Notes under the pieces: generated by a model
The model's database searches: none
Told to the model about the DNA's origin: nothing
The model's input: the letters and a program-made list of their open reading frames with translations, nothing else
Shown: positions 1 to 10,985 of the stretch, piece after piece
Numbering within the stretch: the stretch's first letter is position 1
Layout of the letters: every line of letters begins with the position of its first letter
Program-made: the position numbers and the translations under genes
Assembly: GCF_902167145.1 (NCBI RefSeq)
Contig: NC_050102.1
Location: forward strand, 1,054,001-1,118,000
DNA: 64,000 bases
Reading direction: 5' to 3'
DNA from: Zea mays
Lineage: Eukaryota; Streptophyta; Magnoliopsida; Poales; Poaceae

Positions 1-429
1 AGCACCACTTGCGTGTGGAGAAGGCCCGTGGCTCTCTACAGAGTTACCCGACCGAAGGTGCTTGGCCCTCGCGTGGGCTTCCCTTTGCGTAGGGGCACCA
101 ACGAGGATTAGTCGGAACCTTGCGTGGTTCCGGATACCTCGATAAAAATACCGGCGTCATCCACGAGAGTTTGCATCTCTACTTTGCTCTTTAAGTTTCC
201 GCAATTATATTAAGCATTTAAGTTTCAATCTTGTATTCATACTTATATAGTGTAGATTGAAACTTATCCTTTGCGGTAGAGATAGCAACACTTAGACAAA
301 ACCTAGTTTGCACATTCTAGTTTGTTTATTTGCATAGGTTTTACTCTAAGGATTTAATTGTGGCCTAGAAAAGAGAAAGTTTTAGAAGTCCTAATTCACC
401 CCCCTCTTAGGCGTCACCCGTTTCCTACA
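1..429 (+). mobile_element. 3' end of a Copia-type LTR (truncated by window edge)
   Basis: The segment ends with a C-rich stretch followed by a short terminus closing in TACA. The same C-rich signature precedes the end of the Ji/Opie LTR at 12272. No primer-binding site follows, so this is the right end of a 3' LTR or of a solo LTR. The left part lies outside the window, so neither length nor target duplication can be checked. Orientation is inferred from the C-rich end. Confidence 0.55.
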
Positions 430-1789
430 TAACTAAATAAGAAGGAATAGAACCTCCCATAAGGAACGACTGAACTGTCATCTAAGCATTCATTCGACTA
501 AGTTCCTAGTAGGAACACTAGCACGAGAGCTCGTGCTCTGCCTTGTAACACAACCAAGCATCAATAAAGACTTCATCACTAAATGGATGTAGGGGACTTC
601 TCTGAACTAGTCTAAATCCCCTCTCCAAGCTCAATTGAGCGAAGCGATCGAGACAGTAGCTCACAAAATCCGTCACCGACCTACAATTTTACCCGTCGTG
701 GGTACAAAACTACGAGACATATAAAATGCTCTCACTTCTGAGTCGTTCGATACATTAGTGTTTCGATAGAAATTATTAAATTGAACATCCATATAGAAAA
801 AAAGGTTACACTTCTCCACATCTGAATAATGAACTATACCTTAAACTATTAGTTTTGTGTAAAATAAGTTTTATCTAAGCTCTTTACCGGTACTAGGTTG
901 CCAAAATCATCCACTATAGTTAGAGCATATATATGAGTTAAAATCCATGACCTTTCATGATCATCTAGAGATCACCTAAATCTTATAGATTCTGACTAGC
1001 AGTTAAACTTATACAGGTGTGTTAAAAGGTGTCCTATAGGACAACATCTTTGCTCTAATAACGCACCTGAAACATATTAAGGTAAAAACATCCTAACTTA
1101 CAAAAATGGAAAGACGCGCATAAAATAGACCTTTGTTATGGGTCTTCCTTGCCAATCTTCAAATAGTTTGATTTGTCATCCTACTCCACTATGATATAAA
1201 CCTAATGTGGGTATCAATCATGTCTCACTCAATGCATAGTTTACCATATTAGGTGAGGAGAACCCTCGAGATCAAAGCCCAACGTTAAGCCTCAAGCGTC
1301 AGACTCGCCATACCTAGTGAAAGCTTGGACCTAAGGGTTCATATGTTGACTACCAAAAAGCGAAGACCTAGGACCTGTAGTTCTCAGGCTTTCTTTGACA
1401 AAGGCTACTGAGTCAATGCCTTCACCGATCCTATACGACATTTGGAGACGTCGTATATCTAGAGCAAAGAGCCATGGAAGAGGGCCTAATGAACCCATAC
1501 TACTGGCCGACAAAGGCCCATGATATGTAAAAGGTCTTCGATGCTCTTTATCTGCGATGGAATATTCAGAAATATACCCTAGCTTCCAAAGGGTAAAAGT
1601 GTACGCCTATAAAAGGGGGACGCGAACTCTAATGACAGAAATTGTCTCTCATCCCCGAAGGCCTTCGCTTCTTACCTTCACCCAATTTCCCAACAATAAA
1701 TTGAGTAAAAATGCACGAAAAGAAAGCACATAAAAGAACACAACCGGCACTGCAAAGGCTATATATTACTAATAGGACGATTTGTGAAC
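430..1789. other. Repeat-derived DNA with an LTR-like promoter
   Basis: No gene is seen. A strong TATA box (TATAAAAG, 1608-1615) followed by a GGGGGA run resembles the U3/R junction of a Gypsy LTR, so part of this stretch is probably a degraded LTR in plus orientation. I could not find a matching second LTR or clear TG/CA ends. The short ORF on the minus strand near 1331-1513 has no recognisable domain. Confidence 0.3.
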
Positions 1790-1950
1790 CTGACTACAAG
1801 TCTGCCTTGTCTCCGAGCAAAGTCTTTGTCATCTACAGAATCATTGCCAAATCTCTTGCTGCTAGACTCAAACACCACCTCCCTGAAAACATACACCAGG
1901 CTTAGGTAGCTTTTGTTCGAAATAGACACGTTCCATTAGGCTTCAGCGGA
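1790..1950 (+). pseudogene. LINE (L1-type) reverse-transcriptase fragment
   Basis: The plus frame contains a block typical of the start of plant L1 reverse transcriptase: a YRIIAKSLAARL stretch, then LPENIHQA, an in-frame TAG, and VAFVRNRHV. In intact elements this block lies a short way upstream of the catalytic motifs, which are absent here. The stop codon and lack of any further domain show a dead fragment of roughly 50 codons. It lies downstream of the 3' end of the DDRGK1 gene. Confidence 0.55.
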
Positions 1951-2212
1951 ATAGCAACAAATGAAAAAACATCATTCCTGTGCCATACCTCCTCCCCAAC
2001 ACCACCAAGGTCAACCGATGATTTTCAATCATGATGATAGAACAAAAGCCTGAGTTCTCTGCATGGGGTAATGGTATCTAGCATGTCAGAACAAGTATGT
2101 TTATACCGACTACTGCATATATTATATGGCCAGTGCCCAACTCAAACCATGTTAAGTCATCACACTACAAAACATCATTGAGCACGACATGGTGCCAGGT
2201 CACAAGGAATTC
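1951..2212. other. 3' flank of the DDRGK1 gene
   Basis: Between the LINE scrap and the DDRGK1 stop codon no coding signal is seen. The part next to 2212 is expected to hold the 3' UTR on the minus strand. I could not identify an unambiguous polyadenylation signal. Confidence 0.3.
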
Positions 2213-5023
2213 TCATGCTTCTGTGCCTGCTTCTGCACTGTCATCCTGCTGGCTCTCCACCTCGTACTGGGCCTTCGGCTCCAGATCGATGAACTGGTTT
2301 GAGTTGTTGGCCAGATGTGATATGCTCACTCTCCCTTGCTTCCTAATGTACTCTGCAACTGCCTTCATCTCTTCAGTGGAGATGTAGATGAACTTCCCAC
2401 GGTCATCCATCACCCCAGATAACCTATCTGTTGTTACATGCAAAAAAAAAGGCTTAGCAAAACTAAAAAAAACTGTTGAGGGCTTTGGCGGCAGACAGTT
2501 TCTCACTGCCGCCAGGATATGTAGCTAGGAATCATCAGGTTAGCGGGCTTATTCACGGTTAACCAATTGAAGGGAAGCCAAATCTAAACAAAAGTCACAT
2601 ACCCATGCTTTCCAGAGTAACAATCCGATTGATACAGTCCTGCAAATGATGATAGCATATGTTACAATTCCAAACACTACTAACTAGCTTCAGACAAATT
2701 TCTTCAGACTTAAAATAAAATTAGTCAAAAATTCCGCTTGGAGACCCTAACCCTGTTTAATGCCTCAGCGTGGTTTATACCCGACCAACCATGGCATTGA
2801 GGAGTTGTTTTTTAATCTAAAATAACAATTCTTCATCTCAGAATCAACCTTTGGAAAAAAAAAATGTCACTGGCCTTGTTTGTGTGCCATCCTAAAATGA
2901 TACCCTTGTTAATTGCTTCTGGCTTGTCTCAAAATGAGCCCCATGTGGGGCTCCAGTTTCTATGAATTGCATAAGGCATATATGTTGTGATTTGTCCCAG
3001 CTAATTTACCTTCCAACAGGTATAAAAACAATGATAATCAGATCAAGGCGGAGTGGAGGCAGCTCGCCAGTTGAAAACACAATGCGGCAATGGGTTTGCA
3101 AAACAGCAACCATCCTTTAATTACCAATTTAATCGTGCGACAGCAATGTACAAAACAGGGTATCAACTGTAAGCTACCAACACTTAACAAATGAACATTA
3201 CCTCTACTTCTATTTAAACATAATATTGCTTCAGAAATTACCACTTCAATAGCGCAATAGCAAATTAGCAACTCAGCAAACAGCGAAGCTATCAACACCT
3301 ATCTAATGGGCATTATCACAATTTCTATTTAAAAATAATAGGGCATGGGAAGTTAATCCTATTATTCATAACAGCATTCGAACATCTTATACGTAATTTT
3401 GAAGTACCTGGGTTCGCATCCTGAACTCTGCAGCTAGGTCCTCTAGGGGAACACACTTCTGCTTCTGAAGTTTAGAGAAAGAAAAGGTTACAGTGAAGTT
3501 TGTCAGTTACTCAGTTTACATATCAAAGCATATCATACCACATAGATATTGGCAAACAGTATGCTCAAGAACATGGCAGAACAACACTGAATCCTTCAAA
3601 ATACTTGAGAAAAAGGTGCATTGTGACAACTTCTCGTAAGATATTTGACAGACTCCGATGTAGAGGAAATAAAATGGTATCTGTGCGTAGACTAGAGGGC
3701 TAGAGGCCAAACAGAGCCCCAAATATTGGTGTGGACATCATGGTTCATCATGGGGAGATAATTTTTCTGATTGTCAAATTTGAGAATAAGCAGTCATGAG
3801 GGCACAAGTAAAGACACTTGCTTCATAACCTTGATGTATTCCACAAAGTTGTGGAGCAAACCCTGACCATCGTCTTGTGTCTCACTCTCTGTTGTACCTT
3901 CAGCATCAACAGAGAAGGCCCCTTTCCATTTCTCAAACTCTAAAGCAGCAGCAGCCTCCTCCTTTGCTTTTCGTGCCCTAGCTTCTTCTTCCTATGGATA
4001 AATTAATTAGCTTGTCAGAATTATAACTGAAAACATGGCAGCATTAATCAAAGAAGAGAACTATCAGAAAATAGAATCCCTAACCAATTGCCTCTCTTGT
4101 GCCTCACGCTCCTCATCCTTCTTCCTCCTCATTTCGTCGTATCGGTCTTGTTTACTCCTCCATGAATCCCGTGCAGGTTCTTCGGCCTTGCAAGAAAAGA
4201 GTTTCTTTCATGTCACTTTCTGATTCTTTTTTCTTTCCGAATGGAAATCAAAACCACCAAGGAATTATATGGCAGACATAATTGTAATTGGATTCCATCC
4301 TCTGTTTTAACAACAGCAACTATCACAGTAAGTTGGCACTTATGCCAAACATGACGAAATTAAATGTGCAAACCACAAATAAATAAACAAACTGAAGGAG
4401 TATTTCAACACACTAAAATACATACAGTAGAAAGACTAAATCTGCTCGTGCAGCTGAAATTACAGCGGAAAATGGCAGCAATCATCGGAACACGATTTAG
4501 CAGCAAGCTCGCAAGCGTAAGCACTGGCTGAAACTTATGGCATGACTTGGCGTTGAAGTGAGTAACCAACCTGACGCTGCATCTCTCGCTCTTGCCTTTT
4601 CTTCTCCTTTTTGGAGGATCTGGGTACGTTGCGACCTTCGGGGACCTCCTCATCGTCACTCTCCGCGTCGTCCTCTACAGCTGCACAGCCGAGGACCGAG
4701 GCTAGAGTTAGGGCGAACAGAAGAAAGGGGAAACGGAAAAACAAACAGAGCTTTGGGCTTTGGCAACTGGCAATTGTGGTACCATTGCGGCTAGTTGACG
4801 CAGTAGAGGAGCCTGCTCCGGCAGCCCCAGGCCTCCGACGCATCCGTCGCGCCGCCGCGCGACCGTGCAGCACCTGATCCTCCTGGAGGGGCTGGGGCGG
4901 GACGCGGTGGTTATCGGCGGTGGCGGCATCGGAGCGGCGGCGCCAGAGGAGGAGAAGGAAGATGGCGAAGACCAGCAGCATGCAGAGCACGGCGGCCAAG
5001 ACGCCGCCTCCGCCGGCGTCCAT
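2213..5023 (-). CDS. DDRGK1: DDRGK domain-containing protein 1 (UFBP1), 7 exons
   Basis: Predicted ER-membrane adaptor of the UFM1 conjugation (ufmylation) pathway, which in known systems binds the E3 ligase UFL1. Seven exons with GT-AG junctions join in frame: 5023-4783, 4680-4571, 4186-4085, 3991-3830, 3464-3408, 2639-2603 and 2427-2213. They total 924 nt, or 307 residues, close to the usual length of about 300. Residues 8-27 form one N-terminal membrane segment followed by RRR. A charged, Glu/Lys/Arg-rich coiled-coil region follows (about 90-185). The C-terminal domain carries the name-giving DDRGK motif at 244-248 and the conserved GRVSISHLA and NQFIDLEP blocks. The start is the first ATG before the membrane segment. 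All exons are intact, so the gene is probably functional. Exon boundaries were set by eye from splice signals and family conservation. Confidence 0.93.
4681..4782 (-). other. In-frame first intron of DDRGK1 (exitron-like)
   Basis: This GT-AG intron is 102 nt, divisible by three, and has no stop in the DDRGK1 frame, so retention would add 34 residues. The added stretch includes a strongly hydrophobic run (about [19 protein letters not shown]), which could act as a second membrane segment. Whether it is ever retained is unknown. The family shows no such segment, so the spliced form is taken as the main product. Confidence 0.6.
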
Positions 5024-5544
5024 CTCGTCCCTGTCAGTCTGTCACCGGCGGCGATCTCGCTTACCAAACCCTCGATTTCCGACCCAATCGATGCTGCACG
5101 CAAAGTGATTTTGATTCTCTCTCTGCAAAAAGAATAATCTGCAATATATATGAATATATATGATTTGACATGGACCGAGCTGGGCTTTAAAGAAAACCTG
5201 AACGGAATGTGGTTCAGCCCAGTTGCGTGTTTACTAATTACTAGGCTCATGCCCTTTTGCCGTGGTATAGCCCACTACGAACCAACATGGCCCACGAATT
5301 TCCATATTGGAATGTTTCTTTTCGTTTTTGCTTTGTTTGGTTTCCCGTTATTTTTTGGTTTTCATTATAAAAAATTCTTGTAAGGACAAGTCAAACACAA
5401 TTATGTCAACAATAACTCATCATCACCCTCCTCTAGCTAGGGGTGATAATGGACCACAAGCCAAATTCATTCACAATTTGATTGAACCCTTAATTAATTT
5501 TAATTCAAAAATAAATAAAAATAGAGTCTGATCCTAATTCGGTT
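5024..5544. other. 5' leader and promoter region of DDRGK1
   Basis: No gene is seen. The stretch next to 5024 should contain the minus-strand 5' UTR and core promoter. AT-rich runs at about 5143-5163 could supply a TATA-like element. The distal part (after about 5400) is AT-rich and merges into the LTR relic beginning near 5545. Confidence 0.35.
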
Positions 5545-5780
5545 TTTAAAGGGAAATGTGTCATATTGCCATTTATACATGTTTTGGTGATTAAGTGCTC
5601 AACACACCATATTGGACTAACTACTTCGATATGAGTATGAGCACAAGTTTTAGCAAGAGCAAGTTGAAGAAAACAAGTCCAAATGAGTAAGAAATGAAGA
5701 CCAAAAGTGCAACTTTAGATAAAGCTAAAAAACATGAGGTTTAGGTACTTGAATAAGTTGCACATACCTTATACTATGTG

Positions 5781-6142
5781 GGGAACATATCAAATGCAAA
5801 CCATGTTTTGCTGCAAACCCCGTGCAAACCTACTAAAAAAGTTTCAAAAAAATCTGAAAAAAACATGAATGTACATCTCAGCTTACCTCAACTATATACA
5901 AAACTTCATGGTCAAATTCATCTTACTCTAGCCGTTACAAAAAGACGAAATTTCTGACAAACAGTAATAGTTCAAATGCACCAAAATTTGTCTTTTTTGT
6001 AACTGCTAGAGTAAGATGAATTTTACCATGAAATTTTGTGTATAATAAGTTAAGTTGAGATAAACATTCATGTTTTCAGAATTTTTTGAAACTTTTTTTA
6101 GTAGGTTTGCACCAAAACGTGGTTTGCATTCGATATGTTCCC
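5781..6142. mobile_element. 362-bp hairpin MITE with 9-bp TSD (MULE-like)
   Basis: The ends GGGAACATATCAAATGCAAA and the reverse complement of the right end (GGGAACATATCGAATGCAAA) match at 19 of 20 bases. Pairing continues along nearly the whole element with about 165-bp arms and a small central loop. A perfect 9-bp duplication, TACTATGTG, flanks it (5772-5780 and 6143-6151). A 9-bp duplication is typical of Mutator-like transposons. There is no coding capacity. The transcript would fold into a long double strand. Confidence 0.9.
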
Positions 6143-6841
6143 TACTATGTGTTCTTGTAACTTGGTTTGGCTACTAACTCTTTTGTGCAAGAAAAGTGAC
6201 TTTTGGACTTAGTTTTGGGTACATTGCAAATCCTGGTGAAATGGTGGAGAAAAGGTATGTTTCCCACACTTAGTAAATATGATTAAGTGCTAACTATGTT
6301 TGTCTAAGTCATAGCGAAGCTATCAAGAAGAGTAAAAAAGATTTGAAAGCGAACAAGTTGATCTTGATGATATAGATGAGAACGAGGTTCCGATGGCCGC
6401 AACAAGGACTATGACAATAGGAGATGTGCGACAGCAGGAACAACAAGAACAAGATCAACCTTCTTTTTCAACAACGGCACAACTCCCCGACTCAAGACAA
6501 GGAACAGGTACCTCAAGATGTGAGCATGGGTCAAGGGGGCAGGCATGAATAGGAAGACAAGAAAGAAGATGTACCACATGCACCTCCAGCTCCAACCCGC
6601 GCCACCATACAAAGAGACTAACCGGTGGACCAAATCCTAGGTGACATCAGCAAGGGAGTAACAACTCGATCTCGTATTGCTAATTTTTGTTAGCACTACT
6701 CCTTTGTATCTTATACTGAGCCTTTCAGGGTAGAAGAAGTGTTGTAGGAGCCAGATTAGGTGATGGCCATCTAGGAAGAACTCAACAACTTCAAGAGAAA
6801 TGAAGTCTAGAGCCTAGTGCCACGTCTAAAGCAAAAAAGTT

Positions 6842-7198
6842 GTGGGAACCAAGTGGATGTTCCGTAACAAGCAAGATGAGTATGGGGTGGTGACAAGAAA
6901 AAAGTTTAGACTTATGACAAAAGGTTATGCCCAAGTCGTAGTTTTGGATTTTGAGGAGACTTTAGCTCCTGTAGCTAAGCTAGAATCAATTCACATATTA
7001 TTAACCTATGCTTATCACCACTCTTTTAAGCTCTTTCAAATGGACGCGAAGAGCACCTTCCTTAAAGGATCAATCAAGGAGGAGGTGTACGTGAAGCAAC
7101 CCCCGGCTTCGAGGATGACGGGTATCCCGACCATGTCTACAAGCTCTCTAAGGCACTCTATGGACTTTCTCAACTTTCAAGTAAAACAACTCAAATAA
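6842..7198 (+). pseudogene. Copia reverse-transcriptase remnant, catalytic part deleted
   Basis: A 118-codon stretch aligns with the reverse transcriptase of the intact Ji/Opie pol (16520-16845), including the GTKW, VTR..RL..KGYAQ and MD.KS.FL blocks. It then jumps to the equivalent of about 17085, losing some 240 bp that encode the YVDD active site. Upstream and downstream frames carry more stops. It is part of the relic at 5545-7300 and cannot be functional. Confidence 0.8.
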
Positions 7199-7300
7199 GG
7201 CATCTTCATCTCCCAAACAAAGTATACACAAGACATCCTCAAGAAGTTTGGGATGAAGGATGCAAAACCCATCAAGACGTCGATGGGAACAAACGGACAT

Positions 7301-8640
7301 TGAAGCGCCCCAATCCTCTGGGACTCAAATATGATAGAATTACTAGTCCCAGGAGGCTAGTAACCACATTCCTTACTTCAAATAGTATAGAGTTCGAATA
7401 AGAGTTATTACAATACCAGAGTACAAGCTCTAGAGAACCAGAAATACAAAGCGCAGTAGAAGATAAACTAGCCCAAGCCACAGGCAGAACTGGGTGCAGA
7501 CACAACCCCCTCTAATCGAGCAGAGCAGAAAAGAAGTCTTCAGCCGCTGAAAAACATTAATTAATCTGGGTGAATATACTAGGTATTCCGCAAGCCTATC
7601 CCGCCCGTAAGGAGAAAGGCACCTATATAATACATGCTTTATATGGTGGAGTTGAAGTCACTCTTTTTTCCAGAGAAAGGCAACACTTTGATGGTTTATC
7701 CCAAAGAAGGAAGTAGCACATTTTCACACTCAACCACCACTGAGCTTCCTGCTCCCGTGACATTGTTTTTATTTCCAAAAACACACCCACTCACGCATTT
7801 CCCTATTCGCGGAGGTTTATAAAACACTAATTGTCATACCACACCAGACTCGTCCATACCAGTGGACATAAACTATTTGAATAAGTTTGAACTCTGCGCA
7901 GAGGGGTACACTTTACCCACTAGTCCGGCTCTGCGATCTCATGGCCAATGAGACCCGAATCCGAATCTCTTTCTTTATACCGGAAGAGTCAGGCCACCGC
8001 CATGTCCAAATCGGACAAAACATTCCCCCTCCTTATCCTCCCGGTGCTCCCCAGCCATCGTAACCCTGAGGTTTGGGCCGTACAAGTTCAGATTGAGTGA
8101 CTATCCATACAGTCTCGAGTGGTTGTACTTGCCATGAGTACATGTAGTGAAGGATGACAAACCAGTTCTTATGTGAGGGGAAAATCCTTCTGCTCACACC
8201 TAACCCGGCTGAGCCATCACCTTAGGCCCTCCCCTAAACCAGGGAGTCCCTGATCATCCCATTCAAAAGGTGATAAGGGTGAATACCCTTCATCATACAC
8301 TTTTTGGAAACATCGTTTAGTAAAAACACTGCCCTTTTCTCATCCCACATTTTGTACTCAAAAGATGTTCGTTAATGTTGGTTATATCTCTACTCACAAT
8401 GCAAAAGACCCATCCCTTATTCCCGGCTTAGGTAGTGGTAGAAAGAGTAGGTAATTTATGCATCAAGGGAAGAATGGACTTGCCTTCGTCGAAGATCTCC
8501 TGGCACGAAAGATCTATTTCGGAGGGGTCAGGTTCCTGCCCTTCTTCCGGAGTTACGAATTCCGGAGGATCGGATCCCTCTTCTTCTAGCAAAAATAGAT
8601 AATGAACAATACATCAACCATGGTGACTTGGTGGAGTGTG
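7301..8640 (-). repeat. Gypsy 3' LTR, outer part
   Basis: Matches 37159-38518 of the other LTR with scattered substitutions. It ends in GTGTG (8636-8640), the duplicated target of the Copia element inserted here. On the minus strand this is the terminal portion of the 3' LTR. Confidence 0.9.
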
Positions 8641-10739
8641 TGAAAGTTGCCTAGAGGGGGGGTGAATAGGCAAGTTAAAACTTTTTAACAAAACTAGAAA
8701 CGAACTGGGTAAAACCGGTTCAACCGGTGTCAAAACCGGTTCAACCGGTTTGCACGAGTTCAACTAAAGAATGAGATATAAAACTGAATTGATCTCGAAA
8801 TCTACCCAGTTAACTTTGGAAATGAGATGTTCTAAATGATCCACAGGGTTCATGGTAGTAGATCTGAAAAGGGCACTTCTCAAAATCCACACACCAAAAA
8901 GATATAAACAAATCTTCCACGCAATGGTGAGAGAACGAAGAACACAAACAAACACAATGAGCAAGAACACAAGAGACACAAGATTTATCCCGAGGTTCGG
9001 TCACACCACCAAGGTGCCCTACTTCCTCGTTGAGGCGCCCACAAAGAGCTGGGTCTCTTTCAACCCTAATCCTCCCTTTGCCGACCACAAAGGTCAAGCC
9101 CACACAATAATCTTTGCTCAAACGAGCGGGTAATACAAACTTTCTTGTGGTCTTCCACAAGATTTGGAGACTCACAAGAGACACCTAGTCGTCTAGGAGC
9201 TAGAAGCTCCAAGAGTAATGAATCCACAAAGAACTCAATGTAGTACCAAAGCTCGAATCAAGATAACAAGAAGGATTTGGAGATGAAGCACAAAAACCGC
9301 AGCTCTTCAATCTCACTCAAAGATTTCTCTCCAAAGATTTGAAATGGGAGAGGCAAGAGGTGTGTGAGAGAGAGTGGGAGGTGTTTCTCAGATTAGAAAT
9401 GGAGTCCAAGTCGTGCTCTTCTATGGAGGAGAGAGGTGGGAGTGAGTATATATAGGTGGGGCTCCAAAACTAGTCGTTTTTGACTTTTCTGCCCAAAAAC
9501 CGGTTGAACCGGTCCCAAAACCGGTTGAACCGGTTTTTCAAAAAGCTGCGCACAACTTTTTGGCTGACACAACAGACTGGCAGAAAAAAGTGAACAGTGC
9601 AAAAACCGGTTGAAATTGTTTCCACCAGACAAAAACCGGTTGAGTGTCTGGTTGAGTGTCCGGCTGAACCAGTATTTTCCAAAAAGGTGAACAGTGCAAA
9701 AACCGGTTGAACCTGTATTTTCCATAGAGCAATTTTGGCCAAGATAGACTTAAAAAGGTTGTACTACATACTTTCACTAAGGATTAACAAGGGTAAAATG
9801 GAAGTTTTAGATCAAGGATTTTGAGCTTTAGTACCAACACCAACCTTCTTTATGGATCCCCCTTGATAGTATGACGATTCCTATACTCAAGTCAAATAAA
9901 ATATAATTAAATAAACTCCTTGAGTCATTGGTGTCTCAAGTGTGATTTCTCCATGGTATTGCTTCATAAGGATCACAAACATCTCTGTCTCACCTTTTGA
10001 AGTAAACACAAATCGAGCCTGTGACTTGTGCCGTTTCACCATATATGAGTTCAAATCATGGCTTCAAGTCACCTTACTGATGCATCAACATATTGTAACT
10101 CTTCATAGCTGATTAGTTCATCGACTTAGTGCAAGTACTCTCTTCTTCACCTTAGCCATGGTACCTCGGTCTACAAGTCGTCGCTTGGCCTTCAACTTCG
10201 CTTAGTTCCTCGAAGCCCTTTCCTTGCTATCTTCACCCTATCAAGCCATTCTTGAGTCACATCCTATTGAGCATCCATTGAGAGAATCATTTCTTCAATA
10301 TTGTGAACCTTGCTTGAATGTCATCTAGATATAACTGCTAAGATCAATCAAGCTCTAAGCTCTAGCTTGATTCTCATATATTCATATATGGACTAATGGT
10401 AATATGGTCAAGCCAATTCACGATTCCTCATATCTTATTCACTTTGGCTTGACCAATCCTCTTAATCACTTCAACCTATATTATGATCATATTTATGCAT
10501 AGTGATTTTTCAAGACTTGTCCATATATTCAAACCAATATAGAGACCATATTATATCCATTTGCTTTGTCTCACTGGTTACTTGACCTTGTGTTGATCCT
10601 TGTTCACTGATCGTTATACATTATTCAAGTATGTTCATCATACTAAATTCCCTGTTCAACACTTAGCAAACTTGTTAGACCTTTAAATGTGTTGTTATCC
10701 AAATCACCAAAACTCACAAAAGGGATGAATGCACTTTCA
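8641..10739 (-). repeat. 3' LTR of the gag-only Copia element
   Basis: 2,099 bp, from TGAAAGTTGC to CACTTTCA. It contains a cluster of AACCGGTT-type palindromes at 8716-8754 and again at 9495-9715, which pair with each other on both strands. Short ORFs called in this LTR have no domains and are repeat artefacts. Confidence 0.92.
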
Positions 10740-10752
10740 ATCTCCCCTTTTT
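10740..10752 (-). other. Polypurine tract of the gag-only element
   Basis: Reading the minus strand, an AAAAAGGGGAGAT run abuts the 3' LTR, as expected for the plus-strand primer of an LTR retrotransposon. Confidence 0.8.
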
Positions 10753-10985
10753 GGTGATTGATGACAACACATTTAAAGCTTACATAAGATTTGATAAATA
10801 AGATTTTGAATCTTATGATATAGTTTCCTCCCCCTAAATATGTGCATTTCAGAAAATACCAATTTTGTACTCAAATGCCAAAAGCACATATTTGGGTCAA
10901 AGTATGGACAACTTATATCATACTATTCATGGGGTGCAGTGTGTAATAAAATAAACGTGATGCTCATGACATAGTATGCACTCAT
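10753..10985 (-). other. Internal non-coding DNA of the gag-only element, left of the Ji/Opie insertion
   Basis: AT-rich, no ORF. It includes a CTCCCCCTAAATATGTGCAT block near 10828 that recurs several times in 19989-25617. Positions 10981-10985 (CTCAT) are the target duplication of the Ji/Opie element. Confidence 0.7.

Larger units (their letters stand above)
5545..7300 (+). mobile_element. Degraded Ji/Opie-like Copia relic
   Basis: The start (AAAGGGAAATGTG, then a TTTTGGTGATTAAGTG block) matches the opening of the intact Ji/Opie LTR at 10986, and the block near 6250-6310 matches that LTR up to about position 170. The sequence then jumps to a pol segment (from about 6340) equivalent to 16020-17215 of the intact element, so the rest of the LTR, gag and early pol are missing. 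The pol part has many stops. It is cut at 7300 by the Gypsy LTR. A hairpin MITE sits inside the LTR part. Confidence 0.8.

Noticed and set aside
4708..5250. A 180-codon minus-strand ORF overlapping DDRGK1 exon 1
   Set aside because: Out-of-frame shadow of exon 1 with Ser/Pro/Ala-rich composition. The frame with the membrane segment and splice sites is the real one.
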